Shown here: in pieces, positions 17,258 to 27,502 of the stretch
Layout of the letters: each line of letters begins with the position of its first letter
Numbering within the stretch: position 1 is the stretch's first letter
Assembly (NCBI GenBank): GCA_947258795.1
Contig: CAMYJU010000017.1
Location: forward strand, 1 to 59,057
Direction of reading: 5' to 3'
Source: an uncultured Gammaproteobacteria bacterium
GTDB lineage: Bacteria; Pseudomonadota; Gammaproteobacteria; DRJJ01
Length of the DNA stretch: 59,057 bases
Translations under genes and position numbers: made by a program
Notes under the pieces: model-generated
What the model was told of the DNA's origin: nothing
Seen by the model: only the letters and a program-made list of their open reading frames with translations
Database searches by the model: none

Positions 17258-19336
17258 CTATATCTTGGCCGACAATTGCTCCAGCAGGATCGCCTGCGCA
17301 CACCTCGGTTTCTGACTACCCGGCTTCAGCTTTTTATAGCTGCCACTCTCCTGTAACAACCATGCCTGAGTATTATCACTGAGATAGACCATCAGGCCAT
17401 CGTTAATCACATGCTTCTTTAAAGAGGTTTCCTCAATCGGAAAACAGGTTTCAACACGCTTGAACAGATTGCGCTGCATCCAGTCCGCGCTCGCGCCGAA
17501 CACCTTTTCATTGCCATCGTCATAGAAATAGTAGATACGGGTATGCTCCAGAAACCGGCCAACGATCGAGCGCACCGTGATATTTTCCGAAACACCCGCT
17601 ACACCCGGCCGCAAACAGCAAGCGCCCCTGACGATCAGGTCGATAGTCACACCGGCGCACGAGGCCCTGTATAACATCTCGATCACCGAGGGTTCAACCA
17701 GTGAGTTCATTTTGGCGATAATGCGCGCCGGCCTGCCCTGTTCGGCGATATCGATTTCGTTCTGAATCATCTGCAGCAGGGACTTGTGCAACGTAAACGG
17801 AGACTGCAATATTTTTTTCAGCCTGGTGGCACGGCCAAGTCCGGTCAATTGTATGAACAGGCGATGCACGTCTTCGGCCAGTACTGCATCACATGACAGA
17901 AGACCCATATCGGTATAAACGCGCGAGGTTTCGGTATGATAGTTACCGGTACCGAGATGTACATAGCGGCGATACTTGCGCCCCTCGCGACGCACGATCA
18001 ACAACATCTTGGCATGTGTTTTATAACCGACTACGCCATACACGACATGTGCGCCGGCCTCCTGCAGGCGTGACGCCAGCTTGATATTTTCCTCTTCGTC
18101 GAAGCGTGCGCGTAACTCAACCACGATGGTCACCTCTTTACCCCGGCGTGCGGCCTCGACCAACGCATTCACCAGCGGAGAATCCGCACCTGTTCGATAC
18201 AGGGTCTGCTTGATCGCCTTGACATCAGGATCATGGGCAGCCTGCCTGATCAGTTCAACCACAGGCGCAAAGGTTTCGAACGGATGGTGCAGCAGAATAT
18301 CACCGTTACGGATCACTTCCATGATATCCGTGGTTTTCTGCAGACGCCTGGGCAGACTGCTATTAAAGGGCTTGTAAAACAGCTCCGGATTATCGATCAG
18401 CCTGAATGACTCGACCAGCCGGTTCAGGTTCACCGGTCCATTGACCTGGTAAAGATCATCCGTACCCAGCTTGAACTCCTGTAATAAAAAATCCGATATC
18501 TCCTCAGGACAGTTGTCCGCCACCTCCAGACGCGTGGTGTCACCCAGCCTGCGTGCAGAGATCTCGCCCTTGATCGCACCCATCAAGTCATCGATCTCTT
18601 CATTATCGACAAACAAATCGCTGTCACGGGTGACCCTGAACTGGTAACAGCCGGTCACCTTCATACCGGGAAACAGGTCGTCGATATGCGCATGGATAAC
18701 CGAACTCAGAAAAACAAACGACGTGGTACGATAGGAAAGCGATTCGGGTAACTGGATTAAACGGGATAATGACCTCGGCGCCTGCACAATCGCGATACGG
18801 GTATCACGACCAAATGCATCCTTGCCATCCAGCGAGATAATAAAATTAAGACTCTTGTTGCTGACCCGTGGAAAAGGATGAGCCGGATCAAGGCCCAACG
18901 GACTCAACACCGGCCGAATCTCATTCGTGAAGATTCGCTTGATCCAGCTGGATTTTTTCTGGTCCCATTTCTGTCTGGGCAGAAAACGGACCTTTTCCCT
19001 GTTCAGGGCCGGTATCAATTCCTCATTCAGCACCTGGTACTGTTCCGCAACCAGTTTGTGGGCCTCAACACTGATCTGCTCCAGACACTGTTGCGGTGTC
19101 AGGCCATCGGCCTCGGTTTGCAGGGATGCCAGTGCCGCCTTGTGTTTCATGCCGGCTACACGAATTTCGAAAAACTCATCCAGGTTGGTGGACGATATAC
19201 ACAGGAACCTCAGTCGTTCCAGTAGCGGGGTGTTTTCATCTTTGGCCTGTGCCAGGACACGCTCATGAAACTTGAGCAGACTCAGCTCACGATTAAAATA
19301 ATATTCCGGGCTTTTAAAATCAGCTTTCGACATCAT
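17258..19336 (-). CDS. ppk1: Polyphosphate kinase 1
   Basis: 692 residues, the normal PPK1 length. It makes long-chain polyphosphate from ATP, and can run in reverse, usually at the inner membrane. The N-terminal domain opens with YFNRELSLLKFHERVL, and RFLCISSTNLDEFFEIRV follows. The catalytic domains show KQTLYRTGADSPLVNAL, VVELRARFDEEENI, the autophosphorylated histidine in YKTHAKM, and HLGTGNYHTETSRVYTD. The C-terminus has GRFLEHTRIYYF and SADWMQRNLFKRVE. No exopolyphosphatase gene is adjacent. Polyphosphate and the PHO genes in this window point to active phosphate storage. ATG 19336 is followed by a second ATG at 19333. Confidence 0.97.
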   Translation of the reverse strand: MMSKADFKSPEYYFNRELSLLKFHERVLAQAKDENTPLLERLRFLCISSTNLDEFFEIRVAGMKHKAALASLQTEADGLTPQQCLEQISVEAHKLVAEQYQVLNEELIPALNREKVRFLPRQKWDQKKSSWIKRIFTNEIRPVLSPLGLDPAHPFPRVSNKSLNFIISLDGKDAFGRDTRIAIVQAPRSLSRLIQLPESLSYRTTSFVFLSSVIHAHIDDLFPGMKVTGCYQFRVTRDSDLFVDNEEIDDLMGAIKGEISARRLGDTTRLEVADNCPEEISDFLLQEFKLGTDDLYQVNGPVNLNRLVESFRLIDNPELFYKPFNSSLPRRLQKTTDIMEVIRNGDILLHHPFETFAPVVELIRQAAHDPDVKAIKQTLYRTGADSPLVNALVEAARRGKEVTIVVELRARFDEEENIKLASRLQEAGAHVVYGVVGYKTHAKMLLIVRREGRKYRRYVHLGTGNYHTETSRVYTDMGLLSCDAVLAEDVHRLFIQLTGLGRATRLKKILQSPFTLHKSLLQMIQNEIDIAEQGRPARIIAKMNSLVEPSVIEMLYRASCAGVTIDLIVRGACCLRPGVAGVSENITVRSIVGRFLEHTRIYYFYDDGNEKVFGASADWMQRNLFKRVETCFPIEETSLKKHVINDGLMVYLSDNTQAWLLQESGSYKKLKPGSQKPRCAQAILLEQLSAKI

Positions 19337-19447
19337 TACATTCCGCTTATACGTTCTGTCCGGACCAGACAGTAGCAGACATCATAACCCATGCTTCACA
19401 GATCAGGAGGACCAACATCAGCTCACTTTATAAAGGTCCGGGTGTAT

Positions 19448-19612
19448 TCAAACCTCGACCATCTCGAAGTCATCCTTGGCAGCGCCGCACTCCGGGCACA
19501 CCCAGTTCAAAGGTACATCTTCCCAGCGGGTACCAGGCTCGATACCTTCATCCGGTGCGCCCATGGCCTCATCGTAGATATAACCACAGATGACACACAT
19601 ATATTTCTTCAT
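19448..19612 (-). CDS. Rubredoxin
   Basis: A 54-residue iron protein with the two CxxC knuckles: Cys6/Cys9 in [11 protein letters not shown] and Cys39/Cys42 in [29 protein letters not shown] is the usual rubredoxin middle. I place the start at ATG 19612 because GGAG sits seven bases upstream and the length is right; a longer in-frame reading to 19684 adds 24 unrelated residues. It is a one-electron carrier in the cytosol. It lies between ppk1 and thiD and is divergent from thiD. A partner reductase is not in the window. Confidence 0.95.
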   Translation of the reverse strand: MKKYMCVICGYIYDEAMGAPDEGIEPGTRWEDVPLNWVCPECGAAKDDFEMVEV

Positions 19613-19816
19613 GCTTTTACTCCAGATTACAAATCTTCTATTCTCCAATAGCGTACTGTGCTGTGCAAGTCGGTCAACAAGCACGGTCAGATAGCGTTAT
19701 AATCTTTAGTGGGCATCTGATTTAATCTAGCACGAATTGTGTTGCTGACCCAGAGGTTCCCTTAAATGCGCATCCTGATATGCTTACACTGACTACGACA
19801 TTAGTATGACAGTTTT

Positions 19817-20623
19817 ATGACAGACAGCGTACCCACCATACTGGTTTTATCCGGGCTGGACCCGAGTGGTGGCGCCGGCCTGCAGGCCGATATCGAGGCC
19901 ATGGCCAGCCATGGCTGCCATGCCTGCCCGATCATGACCGTGAATACGGTTCAGGATACCCGCAATGTCTATGAACTGAGCGCGACCCTTGCCGAGATCG
20001 TCACTGCTCAGATGCGCGCCATCCTGGAAGACATGTCGGTCAGCACTATCAAGATCGGCCTGCTGAGCGATATCGTTGTGATCGAAGCCATTCATACTGT
20101 TTTGTCTGAATATCCCGACATCCCTGTCATACTCGACCCGGTACTCAAGTCCGGTGCCGGCAGCAGCCTGGTGGATGTCGATGTGCAACAGTGCCTGACC
20201 AGCTTGTTACTGCCAATGACCACGGTGCTGACACCCAACACACTCGAGGCACGACAGCTGGCCCCCCATGCCGATACCCTGGAGGCCTGCGCGATGGCGC
20301 TACTGGATATGGGTTGCGAATTCGTATTGCTGACCGGCACCCATGAGTCCACGGACATGGTCACCAACACCCTGTATGGCAATCACCGCGTGCTGGAGAA
20401 CTTTCACTGGCAACGACTGCCGGACGAATATCATGGCTCCGGTTGTACGCTGGCAGCCAGTATCGCCGGCCTGCTGGCACAGGGACACGAACCGTTCAGC
20501 GCCATCCACCAGGCGCAACAGTACACCTGGGAGTGCCTGTCCCATGCCTATCGCTCCGGCAAGGGACAACTGATACCCAATCGTCTGTTCTGGGCACGTA
20601 ATGACGAAGGCGGCGATGACTGA
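19817..20623 (+). CDS. thiD: Hydroxymethylpyrimidine (phosphate) kinase ThiD
   Basis: 268 residues of the PfkB-like HMP-P kinase family. It phosphorylates HMP and HMP-P to HMP-PP for thiamine synthesis. Motifs are LSGLDPSGGAGLQADIEA at the N-terminus, DPVLKSGAGSSLVD, LTPNTLEARQL, and HGSGCTLAASIA, which carries the catalytic Cys/anion-hole region. There is no TPP riboswitch pattern in the 200 bp upstream. It is the first gene of thiD-thiE, whose coding sequences overlap by 8 bp. Confidence 0.93.
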   Translation: MTDSVPTILVLSGLDPSGGAGLQADIEAMASHGCHACPIMTVNTVQDTRNVYELSATLAEIVTAQMRAILEDMSVSTIKIGLLSDIVVIEAIHTVLSEYPDIPVILDPVLKSGAGSSLVDVDVQQCLTSLLLPMTTVLTPNTLEARQLAPHADTLEACAMALLDMGCEFVLLTGTHESTDMVTNTLYGNHRVLENFHWQRLPDEYHGSGCTLAASIAGLLAQGHEPFSAIHQAQQYTWECLSHAYRSGKGQLIPNRLFWARNDEGGDD

Positions 20624-21275
20624 AAACCACGCCTGCACATCCACAAACCGCCTGCTACATGGCCTGTATGCGATCACCGATACGGGGCTGATCGGAGACG
20701 CGCAACTGGCCAGTGCTGTCGAGGCGGCCATCAGGGGTGGCGCCAGACTGATCCAGTTTCGTGATAAAAGGCCGGTTTCGGCTGCCCGCTCGGAACTGGC
20801 CGCCGCTGTCAACAAAGTCTGCATCGGCCTGGGCGTACCGCTGATCATTAATGACGATATCGATTTATGCAAGGCCATCGGCGCCGCAGGTGTCCATCTT
20901 GGCCGGGACGATGTCAGGTTGGCAGATGCACGCAAGCAACTGGGCCCGGACGCATTGATCGGTGTCTCCTGTTACAATCGACTGGATCTGGCCACTAGCG
21001 CGCAACACCAGGGCGCGAACTATGTCGCTTTCGGAAGTTTTTTCAGTTCGGGGATCAAACCCGATGCCGTGCGCGCTGATTCGGCATTGTTAAAACGCGC
21101 CCACGATAGCCTGTCGATACCGATTGCCGCCATCGGCGGCATTACCCGCGATAACGCCAGCGCGCTGATCGATGCCGGCGCCGACATGCTGGCGGTCATC
21201 TCGGACGTATTTGGCGCTGACGACATTTATACTGCAGCGAGTGGATTCGCCCGGTTGTTTGATCAGGACCGCTAA
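20616..21275 (+). CDS. thiE: Thiamine-phosphate synthase ThiE
   Basis: 219 residues from ATG 20616, preferred over ATG 20601 because GAAGGCGG precedes it and it overlaps the thiD stop (ATGACTGA). It is a TIM-barrel enzyme that joins HMP-PP and thiazole phosphate. Motifs are [50 protein letters not shown] and the phosphate loop [27 protein letters not shown]. ThiD and ThiE are often fused or adjacent; here they are separate and coupled. HemL follows after 94 bp on the same strand. Confidence 0.94.
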   Translation: MTENHACTSTNRLLHGLYAITDTGLIGDAQLASAVEAAIRGGARLIQFRDKRPVSAARSELAAAVNKVCIGLGVPLIINDDIDLCKAIGAAGVHLGRDDVRLADARKQLGPDALIGVSCYNRLDLATSAQHQGANYVAFGSFFSSGIKPDAVRADSALLKRAHDSLSIPIAAIGGITRDNASALIDAGADMLAVISDVFGADDIYTAASGFARLFDQDR

Positions 21276-21369
21276 CATGGCCTGGACAGGTGCAGCCCTG
21301 GCCTCGCCCTGCGCTGCCACTACGGTTAAAATAACCCGATCGATACTCGTATATAAAAAAGGAATGACC

Positions 21370-22650
21370 ATGCCACATGCTCATGAATTGTTTGAACAGG
21401 CCCAGCAACACATCCCCGGCGGGGTGAACTCGCCGGTACGCGCCTTCAAGGGCGTTGGCGGTGAACCGGTATTCTTCAAACGCGCCGCCGGCGCCTATGC
21501 CTGGTCTGCGAACGAAAAACGCTATATCGACTATGTCGGCTCCTGGGGCCCGATGATCGTCGGCCATGCGCATGCGGAGGTAATCAAGGTCGTTCAGGAA
21601 ACCGCCGCCAATGGGCTGAGCTTTGGCGCACCGACTGAAATCGAAACGCAAATGGCCGACCTGGTCTGCGAACTGGTGCCGTCAATGGGACTGGTGCGCA
21701 TGGTCAGCTCCGGTACCGAGGCCACCATGAGCGCGATCCGCATGGCGCGCGGTTTTACCGGTCGCGACAAGATCGTCAAGTTCGAAGGCTGCTATCACGG
21801 TCACTCCGATTCCCTGCTGGTCAAGGCCGGTTCAGGTGCCTTGACACTGGGTGTACCGACCTCGCCCGGCGTACCAGCGGCACTCGCCGAACACACGATC
21901 ACCCTGGAGTACAACAACCTGGCCCAGGTGGAAGAGGCCTTCGCCCATATGGGCGGACAGATTGCCGGTATCATCGTCGAGCCGGTCGCCGGGAACATGA
22001 ACTGCATACCGCCGGTCGAAGGCTTTCTGCAAGGCCTGCGCGACATTTGCAACAAGTATGAAAGCGTGCTGATTTTTGACGAGGTGATGACCGGCTTCCG
22101 TGTTGCGCTGGGCGGTGCGCAGGCACATTATGGCATCACCCCTGACCTGACCACACTCGGCAAGGTGATCGGTGGCGGCATGCCGGTCGGCGCCTTCGGT
22201 GGTAAACGGGAGATCATGGAGCAGATCGCACCGTTAGGTCCGATCTACCAGGCCGGCACCCTGTCCGGTAACCCGGTGGCGATGGCCGCGGGTCTGAAGA
22301 CCCTGGAACTGATCCAGGCACCCGGTTTCTTTGATGATCTGAACAACAAGGCCAACACCCTGGCCGACGGCATCGTTGCACAGGCCGAACAGCATGGTAT
22401 CCCGATGTCATCAAATGTCGTTGGCGGCATGTTTGGCCTGTTCTTCACCGATGTCAGTCCGGTGACCTCCTTTGCCCAGGTCAGCGCATGCAACCTGGAT
22501 CGCTTCAAACTGTTCTACCATGGCATGCTTGAGGCAGGCGTTTACCTCGCACCATCTGCGTACGAGGCCGGTTTTGTATCATCGGCACATACCAGCCAGG
22601 ATATCAGCGATACCATCGATGCGGCAGGAAAGGTATTGAAAACGCTCTAG
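21370..22650 (+). CDS. hemL: Glutamate-1-semialdehyde 2,1-aminomutase HemL
   Basis: 426 residues from ATG 21370, identical in length to E. coli HemL. AAAGGA is six bases upstream; an in-frame ATG at 21364 sits too close to it. The enzyme is PLP-dependent and makes 5-aminolevulinate from glutamate-1-semialdehyde in the C5 haem pathway. Seen motifs: [75 protein letters not shown], and the PLP lysine Lys265 in [17 protein letters not shown]. It lies downstream of thiD-thiE, and its RBS suggests independent translation. Confidence 0.97.
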   Translation: MPHAHELFEQAQQHIPGGVNSPVRAFKGVGGEPVFFKRAAGAYAWSANEKRYIDYVGSWGPMIVGHAHAEVIKVVQETAANGLSFGAPTEIETQMADLVCELVPSMGLVRMVSSGTEATMSAIRMARGFTGRDKIVKFEGCYHGHSDSLLVKAGSGALTLGVPTSPGVPAALAEHTITLEYNNLAQVEEAFAHMGGQIAGIIVEPVAGNMNCIPPVEGFLQGLRDICNKYESVLIFDEVMTGFRVALGGAQAHYGITPDLTTLGKVIGGGMPVGAFGGKREIMEQIAPLGPIYQAGTLSGNPVAMAAGLKTLELIQAPGFFDDLNNKANTLADGIVAQAEQHGIPMSSNVVGGMFGLFFTDVSPVTSFAQVSACNLDRFKLFYHGMLEAGVYLAPSAYEAGFVSSAHTSQDISDTIDAAGKVLKTL

Positions 22651-22674
22651 ATCACTACACGATTGCTCCAAAAA

Positions 22675-22699
22675 CCTCCCTCTCCCTGAGGGCGAAGGA
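22675..22699. repeat. REP-like repeat, decayed copy 3
   Basis: CCTCCCTCTCCCTGAGGGCGAAGGA keeps one arm of the repeat exactly (CCCTCTCCC) with an imperfect second arm. It lies 25 bases past the hemL stop. Confidence 0.5.
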
Positions 22700-22788
22700 A
22701 AAGCAAAGATACTCAAAAGGATATTCATGCTCTCAATATCATCATTTCAACTAGCGATACAACATATCAGGTAGACGGCAACCTAAAA

Positions 22789-24825
22789 ATGGACAGCAAC
22801 CCTTCTGACACGCTGCGCTGGTTGCAAGAACTGATCACAGCCTACCCGCTGGCGTCAGGCCTGTTCGTATTCACCACCGCGTTCCTGGAATCGTTACTAG
22901 TGGTTGGCGTAATCGTACCGGGCGCCTTGCTGATGATTATCTTCGGCGCCTTGATTGCGCTGGATATCCTCAACGGCTGGACCACGCTGGCCTATGCCAT
23001 CGCCGGTGCGATTGCCGGGGACGGCCTGAGTTTCTGGATCGGCCGCCGCTTTCGTGACCAGCTGCGCGGTATGTGGCCGTTCACAAAATATCCCGGCCTG
23101 CTGAAACGGGGCGAAGACTACTTTATTCGTCATGGCGGCAAGAGTGTCCTGTTCGGTCGTTTTGTCGGACCGGTGCGTGCGGTGATACCCACCATCGCCG
23201 GTATGATGGATATGCGGCCGTCCCGGTTCGCATTGGTCAACATCCTGTCCGCGCTGGCCTGGGCACCGGCATACCTGCTACCCGGACTGGTGTTTGGCGC
23301 CTCGCTGGAACTGGCATCCGAGGTTGCCGTCAGACTGGTTGGACTGATCTTTGGACTGGCTATCCTGTTACTGTTCGTGCGCAGCCTGGTACGCTGGCTC
23401 TACACGATGTTCATGCCCCATACCGAACAGGTGATCCAGCGCATCATGGACTGGAGCCGCCACCACCCGTTGCTGGGCAAACTCGGCTTCTCGCTGGTCG
23501 ACCCGCATTATCCCGAGTCACCGGCACTGGTGATTTTTGCGCTACTGTTACCACTGGTCCTGGTTGCACTGACCCTGCTGAGCTGGGCGATCAGCGGCGC
23601 TGCCGGGCATGGTGAAATCGACCTGACCCTGTACCGCTTCCTGCAAAGCCTGCGCACGCCCTTCGCTGATGACATCATGGTTACCCTGACCATACTCGGT
23701 GGCAACCTGTTTCTGGCCATCGTAACCCTGGTCACCGCTGCCTGGCTGGTGCAACGACGTTGCTGGTCGGCCGTTCGTCACTGGCTGGGTGCGATCGCGC
23801 TGGTCACGCTGTTGGTGTATGGCCTGAAGTGGATGCTGGCCATTCCGCGCCCCGAACTGATACAGGGAGCACTGTCATCATTTTCATTCCCCAGCGCCCA
23901 TGCAGCCATGTCCACCACGGTATACGGTATGCTTGCAGTGATTATCAATCGCGACCTGAAACTCGCATTACGTCGCAGGATCTATGTCATGCTCGCGCTG
24001 CTGATCACCAGCATCGCGTTTACCCGGCTTTATCTTGGTGCCCACTGGTTCAGCGATGTCATGGCCGGCCTGTTACTGGGCCTGGGTGTCGTGGCTCTGT
24101 TTGGCATCGCCTACAGAAGACATACCTCCGAGCCGGTCCCGGCCCACTCACTACTGACCATGTTCAGCATCCTGTTACCGCTCGCCGTGGTGATACTGGC
24201 CATACAGATCGTGCCGCAGGAGCGCCAACGCTACCAGGCGCACTACACACCCAGGCTGATCACCGTGGAAAACTGGTGGCAACAGGACTGGCGCGAGCTG
24301 GCCACCTACCGTAACAATATTGCCAACCGGCAGGTCTACCCGATGAACCTGCAATGGCAGGGCAGGCAGTCCCTGCTAGTTGAGCAACTCCGGCAGGCCG
24401 GCTGGTACAGCCATGATCACATCGACATGCGCGGCTTCCTGCAATGGTTCAATATCGATGCCTCTGCAACAGAGCTGCCGTTATTGCCACATGTCCATAA
24501 CAACAGCCATGAAAACATCCGCATGATAAAGGCCAGTGACCACCCCGAGCGGCTGAATGTGCTGCGGCTGTGGCCGTCGGCCTGGCAGCCGCCCGGTAGC
24601 GAAATCAGCCTGTGGGTTGGCAGTATCACCCAGGTGGAAGCACGGCAGCTGGTCAACACCATCAGCTATCCGGCAACCACGCTGGACTTTGACGTCGCCA
24701 TGCAGGCGCTGACGGCCGACCTAAACCAGGATCAATTCAAAACCGTCGTACGTAACGAGCGGATCAGCAAGGGCGTTAACGGCTGGAGCGGCCGGGTGTT
24801 GCTGGTGCGCAGTGGGACTATGTAG
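22789..24825 (+). CDS. DedA - PAP2 phosphatase - LssY_C fusion membrane protein
   Basis: 678 residues and many membrane segments. Residues about 15-210 are a DedA domain (PLASGLFVFTTAFLESLLVVG, GAIAGDGLSFWIGRRF, FGRFVGPVRAVIPTIAGMMDM). Residues about 245-440 are a PAP2 lipid-phosphatase domain with its three signatures: Lys347 in KWMLAIPRPE, FPSAHAAMST near 367-376, and RLYLGAHWFSDVMAG. Residues about 455-678 are soluble and LssY_C-like (WWQQDWRELATYRNNIANRQVYPMN). DedA proteins flip phospholipid or undecaprenyl-phosphate carriers, and PAP2 enzymes dephosphorylate such lipids, so a joint carrier-lipid recycling role is a reasonable inference. Such three-part fusions are known in gammaproteobacteria. 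It stands alone on the plus strand. Confidence 0.9.
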   Translation: MDSNPSDTLRWLQELITAYPLASGLFVFTTAFLESLLVVGVIVPGALLMIIFGALIALDILNGWTTLAYAIAGAIAGDGLSFWIGRRFRDQLRGMWPFTKYPGLLKRGEDYFIRHGGKSVLFGRFVGPVRAVIPTIAGMMDMRPSRFALVNILSALAWAPAYLLPGLVFGASLELASEVAVRLVGLIFGLAILLLFVRSLVRWLYTMFMPHTEQVIQRIMDWSRHHPLLGKLGFSLVDPHYPESPALVIFALLLPLVLVALTLLSWAISGAAGHGEIDLTLYRFLQSLRTPFADDIMVTLTILGGNLFLAIVTLVTAAWLVQRRCWSAVRHWLGAIALVTLLVYGLKWMLAIPRPELIQGALSSFSFPSAHAAMSTTVYGMLAVIINRDLKLALRRRIYVMLALLITSIAFTRLYLGAHWFSDVMAGLLLGLGVVALFGIAYRRHTSEPVPAHSLLTMFSILLPLAVVILAIQIVPQERQRYQAHYTPRLITVENWWQQDWRELATYRNNIANRQVYPMNLQWQGRQSLLVEQLRQAGWYSHDHIDMRGFLQWFNIDASATELPLLPHVHNNSHENIRMIKASDHPERLNVLRLWPSAWQPPGSEISLWVGSITQVEARQLVNTISYPATTLDFDVAMQALTADLNQDQFKTVVRNERISKGVNGWSGRVLLVRSGTM

Positions 24826-24905
24826 GCTCTGTAATATATCAAAGTCTTTACCAAACACCCGACATTACTTCCAAGTATTCTTCTGATTTAACCCAAAATG
24901 CTTCG

Positions 24906-25505
24906 CTATATTATCTGCATCCCTTCGAGCAGCTTGTTGATCTCTTCCAACCTGAGTATCGGGTCCTGCATTTCCAGGAACCGGATTTTCATGGCCGGCT
25001 GTATGGGTAGGATTTCCGCCAGCCGAAACCCCACCCAGGACGCGTCGGCATATTTTTTGGGCACATTATTATAGTGGTGACCGGCCTGATCCAGCAGTTT
25101 GTGCAACAGCTCTGTCAGGACCATGCATTCATCAGGGATGCCAAGCTCCGGTTCATCCGGCAACACCTCGACATTGGCAACGACCAACTGGTTGGCCTCG
25201 ACATGCGTCGATGCCACACTGAATCGACTTTCACCTATCGCGGTAATCCCCAACAGGCCGTCATGCCGGGTATGCCAGTCGATAATCCGGGCCAGGGTAC
25301 CGGTCTTCACCGTGTCGGCCGCCTCACCCACCTCCTTGCCATGACTGATCAGACAGACACCAAACGGCAACTCGTCTTTCATGCAACGACAGACCATGTC
25401 GATATAGCGCGCCTCGAATATCCTTAACGGCAACGGTCCGCCCGGAAACAATACGGCCCTTAACGGAAAAAGTGGAATATCCATGGTTTGAGCCTGCTCC
25501 GTCAT
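24906..25505 (-). CDS. LON substrate-binding domain protein
   Basis: 199 residues consisting only of the N-terminal LON domain, without the AAA+ or protease parts of Lon. Motifs are IPLFPLRAVLFPGGPLPLRIFEARYIDMV, FGVCLISHGKEVG, GTLARIIDWH and GESRFSV. It ends with RFLEMQDPILRLEEINKLL. Such stand-alone LON proteins are common in proteobacteria; they probably bind peptide or protein targets, but their job is not established. It follows ubiX after 15 bases, so mpl-ubiX-LON forms one minus-strand operon. Confidence 0.88.
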   Translation of the reverse strand: MTEQAQTMDIPLFPLRAVLFPGGPLPLRIFEARYIDMVCRCMKDELPFGVCLISHGKEVGEAADTVKTGTLARIIDWHTRHDGLLGITAIGESRFSVASTHVEANQLVVANVEVLPDEPELGIPDECMVLTELLHKLLDQAGHHYNNVPKKYADASWVGFRLAEILPIQPAMKIRFLEMQDPILRLEEINKLLEGMQII

Positions 25506-25520
25506 ACCGAACCCGTTGTA

Positions 25521-26138
25521 CTATTCCCGGTCACCCCAGCGTGTCTGCAGCTGATGCTCGATATCAAGTTGATCCAGTATGCGCGCGACGACAAAATCGA
25601 CCAGGTCTTCGATAGCTGCGGGCTGATGATAAAAGCCGGGATTGGCCGGCAGGATAACCGCATCCATACGGCTAAGTTTGAGCATGTTATCGAGGTGAAT
25701 ATCCGACAGGGGCGTTTCGCGTACGACCAGTACCAGTTTCTGTCTTTCCTTCAGGATCACATCGGCAGCGCGCTCCATCAGGCTATTGCTGGCGCCGGTC
25801 GCTATCGCCGACAGCGTTCCGGTGGTACACGGACACACAACCATCGCACGTGCCACACCACTGCCACTGGCAACCGGTGCCGTCCACTGGTCCTTGCCAT
25901 AGACATTGATGTTTTCGCTGGCAAAACGTTCACGCAGGAAACGGGTTTGCTCGGCAGGGCGTGACGGCAGCTCCAGATCGGTCTCCATACCAATCACGAT
26001 TTGCGCCGGTTGTGAAATCAGTACATCGACATGCTCACCGGCCTGCACCAGACACTCCAGCAAACGCAAACCGTATGCCGCACCGGATGCGCCGGTCATG
26101 GCCAGTATAATGGATGACTTGTATGGTCTGGCACTCAT
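25521..26138 (-). CDS. ubiX: Flavin prenyltransferase UbiX
   Basis: 205 residues. UbiX attaches a dimethylallyl group to FMN to make the prenyl-FMN cofactor needed by UbiD-type decarboxylases in ubiquinone synthesis. Motifs are ILAMTGASGAAYGLRLLE at the N-terminus (FMN phosphate site), ASGSGVARAMVVCPCTTGTLSAIATGASNSLMERAADV, RQKLVLVVRETPLSDIHLDNML and ILPANPGFYHQP. All are family-typical. Its ATG overlaps the mpl stop by 4 bp. ubiD is not in the window. Confidence 0.95.
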   Translation of the reverse strand: MSARPYKSSIILAMTGASGAAYGLRLLECLVQAGEHVDVLISQPAQIVIGMETDLELPSRPAEQTRFLRERFASENINVYGKDQWTAPVASGSGVARAMVVCPCTTGTLSAIATGASNSLMERAADVILKERQKLVLVVRETPLSDIHLDNMLKLSRMDAVILPANPGFYHQPAAIEDLVDFVVARILDQLDIEHQLQTRWGDRE

Positions 26139-27502
26139 GGTGTACGTTCCTGCAAGGCCTCAAGTAATTTCTCGTGGATACCGCCAAAGGCGCCGTTACT
26201 CATAATCAGTACGGCATCACCCTGTTTGGCCTCGGCAATCACCGCATCGATAATACTGTCTATAGTATGGTAGACATTTGCGCGCTCGCCCAGTGCGCTG
26301 GCAACACCATCCAGATTCCAGCCCAGTCCTTCCGGCTCATAAAGCATCACACGGTCCGCATTTTCCAGCGATACGGGCAGACGATCATTATGCACGCCCA
26401 TGCGCATGGTATTGGAGCGCGGTTCCAGCAGTGCCAGGATGCGCCCGGTACCCACCTGTTTACGCAGGCCCTGCAGAGTGGTCGCAATTGCGGTTGGATG
26501 ATGTGCAAAATCGTCATAAACCTTCACACCACCCACTTCACCCCGTAACTCCATCCTCCGGCGCACACCATCAAAACGGTTCAGCGCGTCAACAGCCGCC
26601 TCAGCAATCACCCCGGCGTGCCGTGCAGCCGCAACCGCGGCCAGTGCATTGGCGACATTATGCCCACCGGTCATCGACCAGTCGACCGTACCCAGACTCT
26701 CACCCTGGTACAAAACCTCGAAACAGGAACCGTCATCCCGTTGCAGTCTTGACTGCCAGACTGCATCACTTCCCTGACCATAGTTCTCGACCGGCGTCCA
26801 TATGCCACGCGCCAGCACCTGCGCGAGCGCGGTATCGTCCTGGTTCTGTATCACCAGCCCGTTCGGTGGCACGATACGGAGTAAATGGTGGAACTGGGTC
26901 TGGATCGCCTCCAGGTCAGCAAAGATATCGGCGTGGTCAAACTCCAGATTGTTCAGTATCAGGGTGCGCGGCTGGTAATGCACAAACTTGGAGCGCTTGT
27001 CAAAAAAGGCAGTGTCGTACTCATCCGCCTCGATCACAAAAAACGGTGCCTCGCCCAGGCGTGCCGACAGACCAAAGTTGTTAGGCACGCCGCCAATCAG
27101 GTATCCGGGTGACAATCCGGCGTCCTCCAGTATCCAGGCCAGCATGCTCGAGGTCGTGGTTTTGCCATGGGTACCGGCCACGGCCAGTACCCAGCGATCA
27201 CGCAGGATATGCTCGGACAGCCATTGCGGGCCTGATGTGAATGGCAGGCCTTCAGCGAGCATGTATTCGATCACCGGATTACCACGCGACATGACATTTC
27301 CGACCACGATCAGGTCTGGCCGGGGTTGCAGGTGCGCCGGATCATAGCCATCCATCAGCTCGATGCCCTCGGACTGCAACTGGGTACTCATCGGCGGGTA
27401 GATGTTCTGGTCGGAGCCGCTGACCTGATGACCGGCACTGCGTGCAATCAATGCAAGACTGCCCATAAAGGTTCCGCAGATACCAAGGATGTGTATGTGC
27501 AC
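26135..27502 (-). CDS. mpl: Murein tripeptide ligase Mpl
   Basis: 455 residues of the Mur ligase family. Mpl joins recycled tripeptide L-Ala-gamma-D-Glu-mDAP to UDP-MurNAc in the cytosol. The N-terminus HIHILGICGTFMGSLALIARSAGHQVSGSD is specific to Mpl rather than MurC. The ATP loop is AGTHGKTTTSSMLAW, and IEADEYDTAFFDKRSKF and FDGVRRRMELRG follow, then YDDFAHHPTAI. It belongs with AmpD and AmpE earlier in the window to the wall-recycling pathway. First gene of the mpl-ubiX-LON operon. Confidence 0.96.
   Translation of the reverse strand: MHIHILGICGTFMGSLALIARSAGHQVSGSDQNIYPPMSTQLQSEGIELMDGYDPAHLQPRPDLIVVGNVMSRGNPVIEYMLAEGLPFTSGPQWLSEHILRDRWVLAVAGTHGKTTTSSMLAWILEDAGLSPGYLIGGVPNNFGLSARLGEAPFFVIEADEYDTAFFDKRSKFVHYQPRTLILNNLEFDHADIFADLEAIQTQFHHLLRIVPPNGLVIQNQDDTALAQVLARGIWTPVENYGQGSDAVWQSRLQRDDGSCFEVLYQGESLGTVDWSMTGGHNVANALAAVAAARHAGVIAEAAVDALNRFDGVRRRMELRGEVGGVKVYDDFAHHPTAIATTLQGLRKQVGTGRILALLEPRSNTMRMGVHNDRLPVSLENADRVMLYEPEGLGWNLDGVASALGERANVYHTIDSIIDAVIAEAKQGDAVLIMSNGAFGGIHEKLLEALQERTP

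Noticed and set aside
19356..19372. CTGT...ACAG upstream of ppk1 resembling an E. coli SOS box
   Set aside because: The spacer is 9 bases, not 8, and the lexA operator in this window has a different sequence.
19685..19816. Possible TPP riboswitch in front of thiD
   Set aside because: The CTGAGA and ACCTGA core motifs of the THI element are absent.
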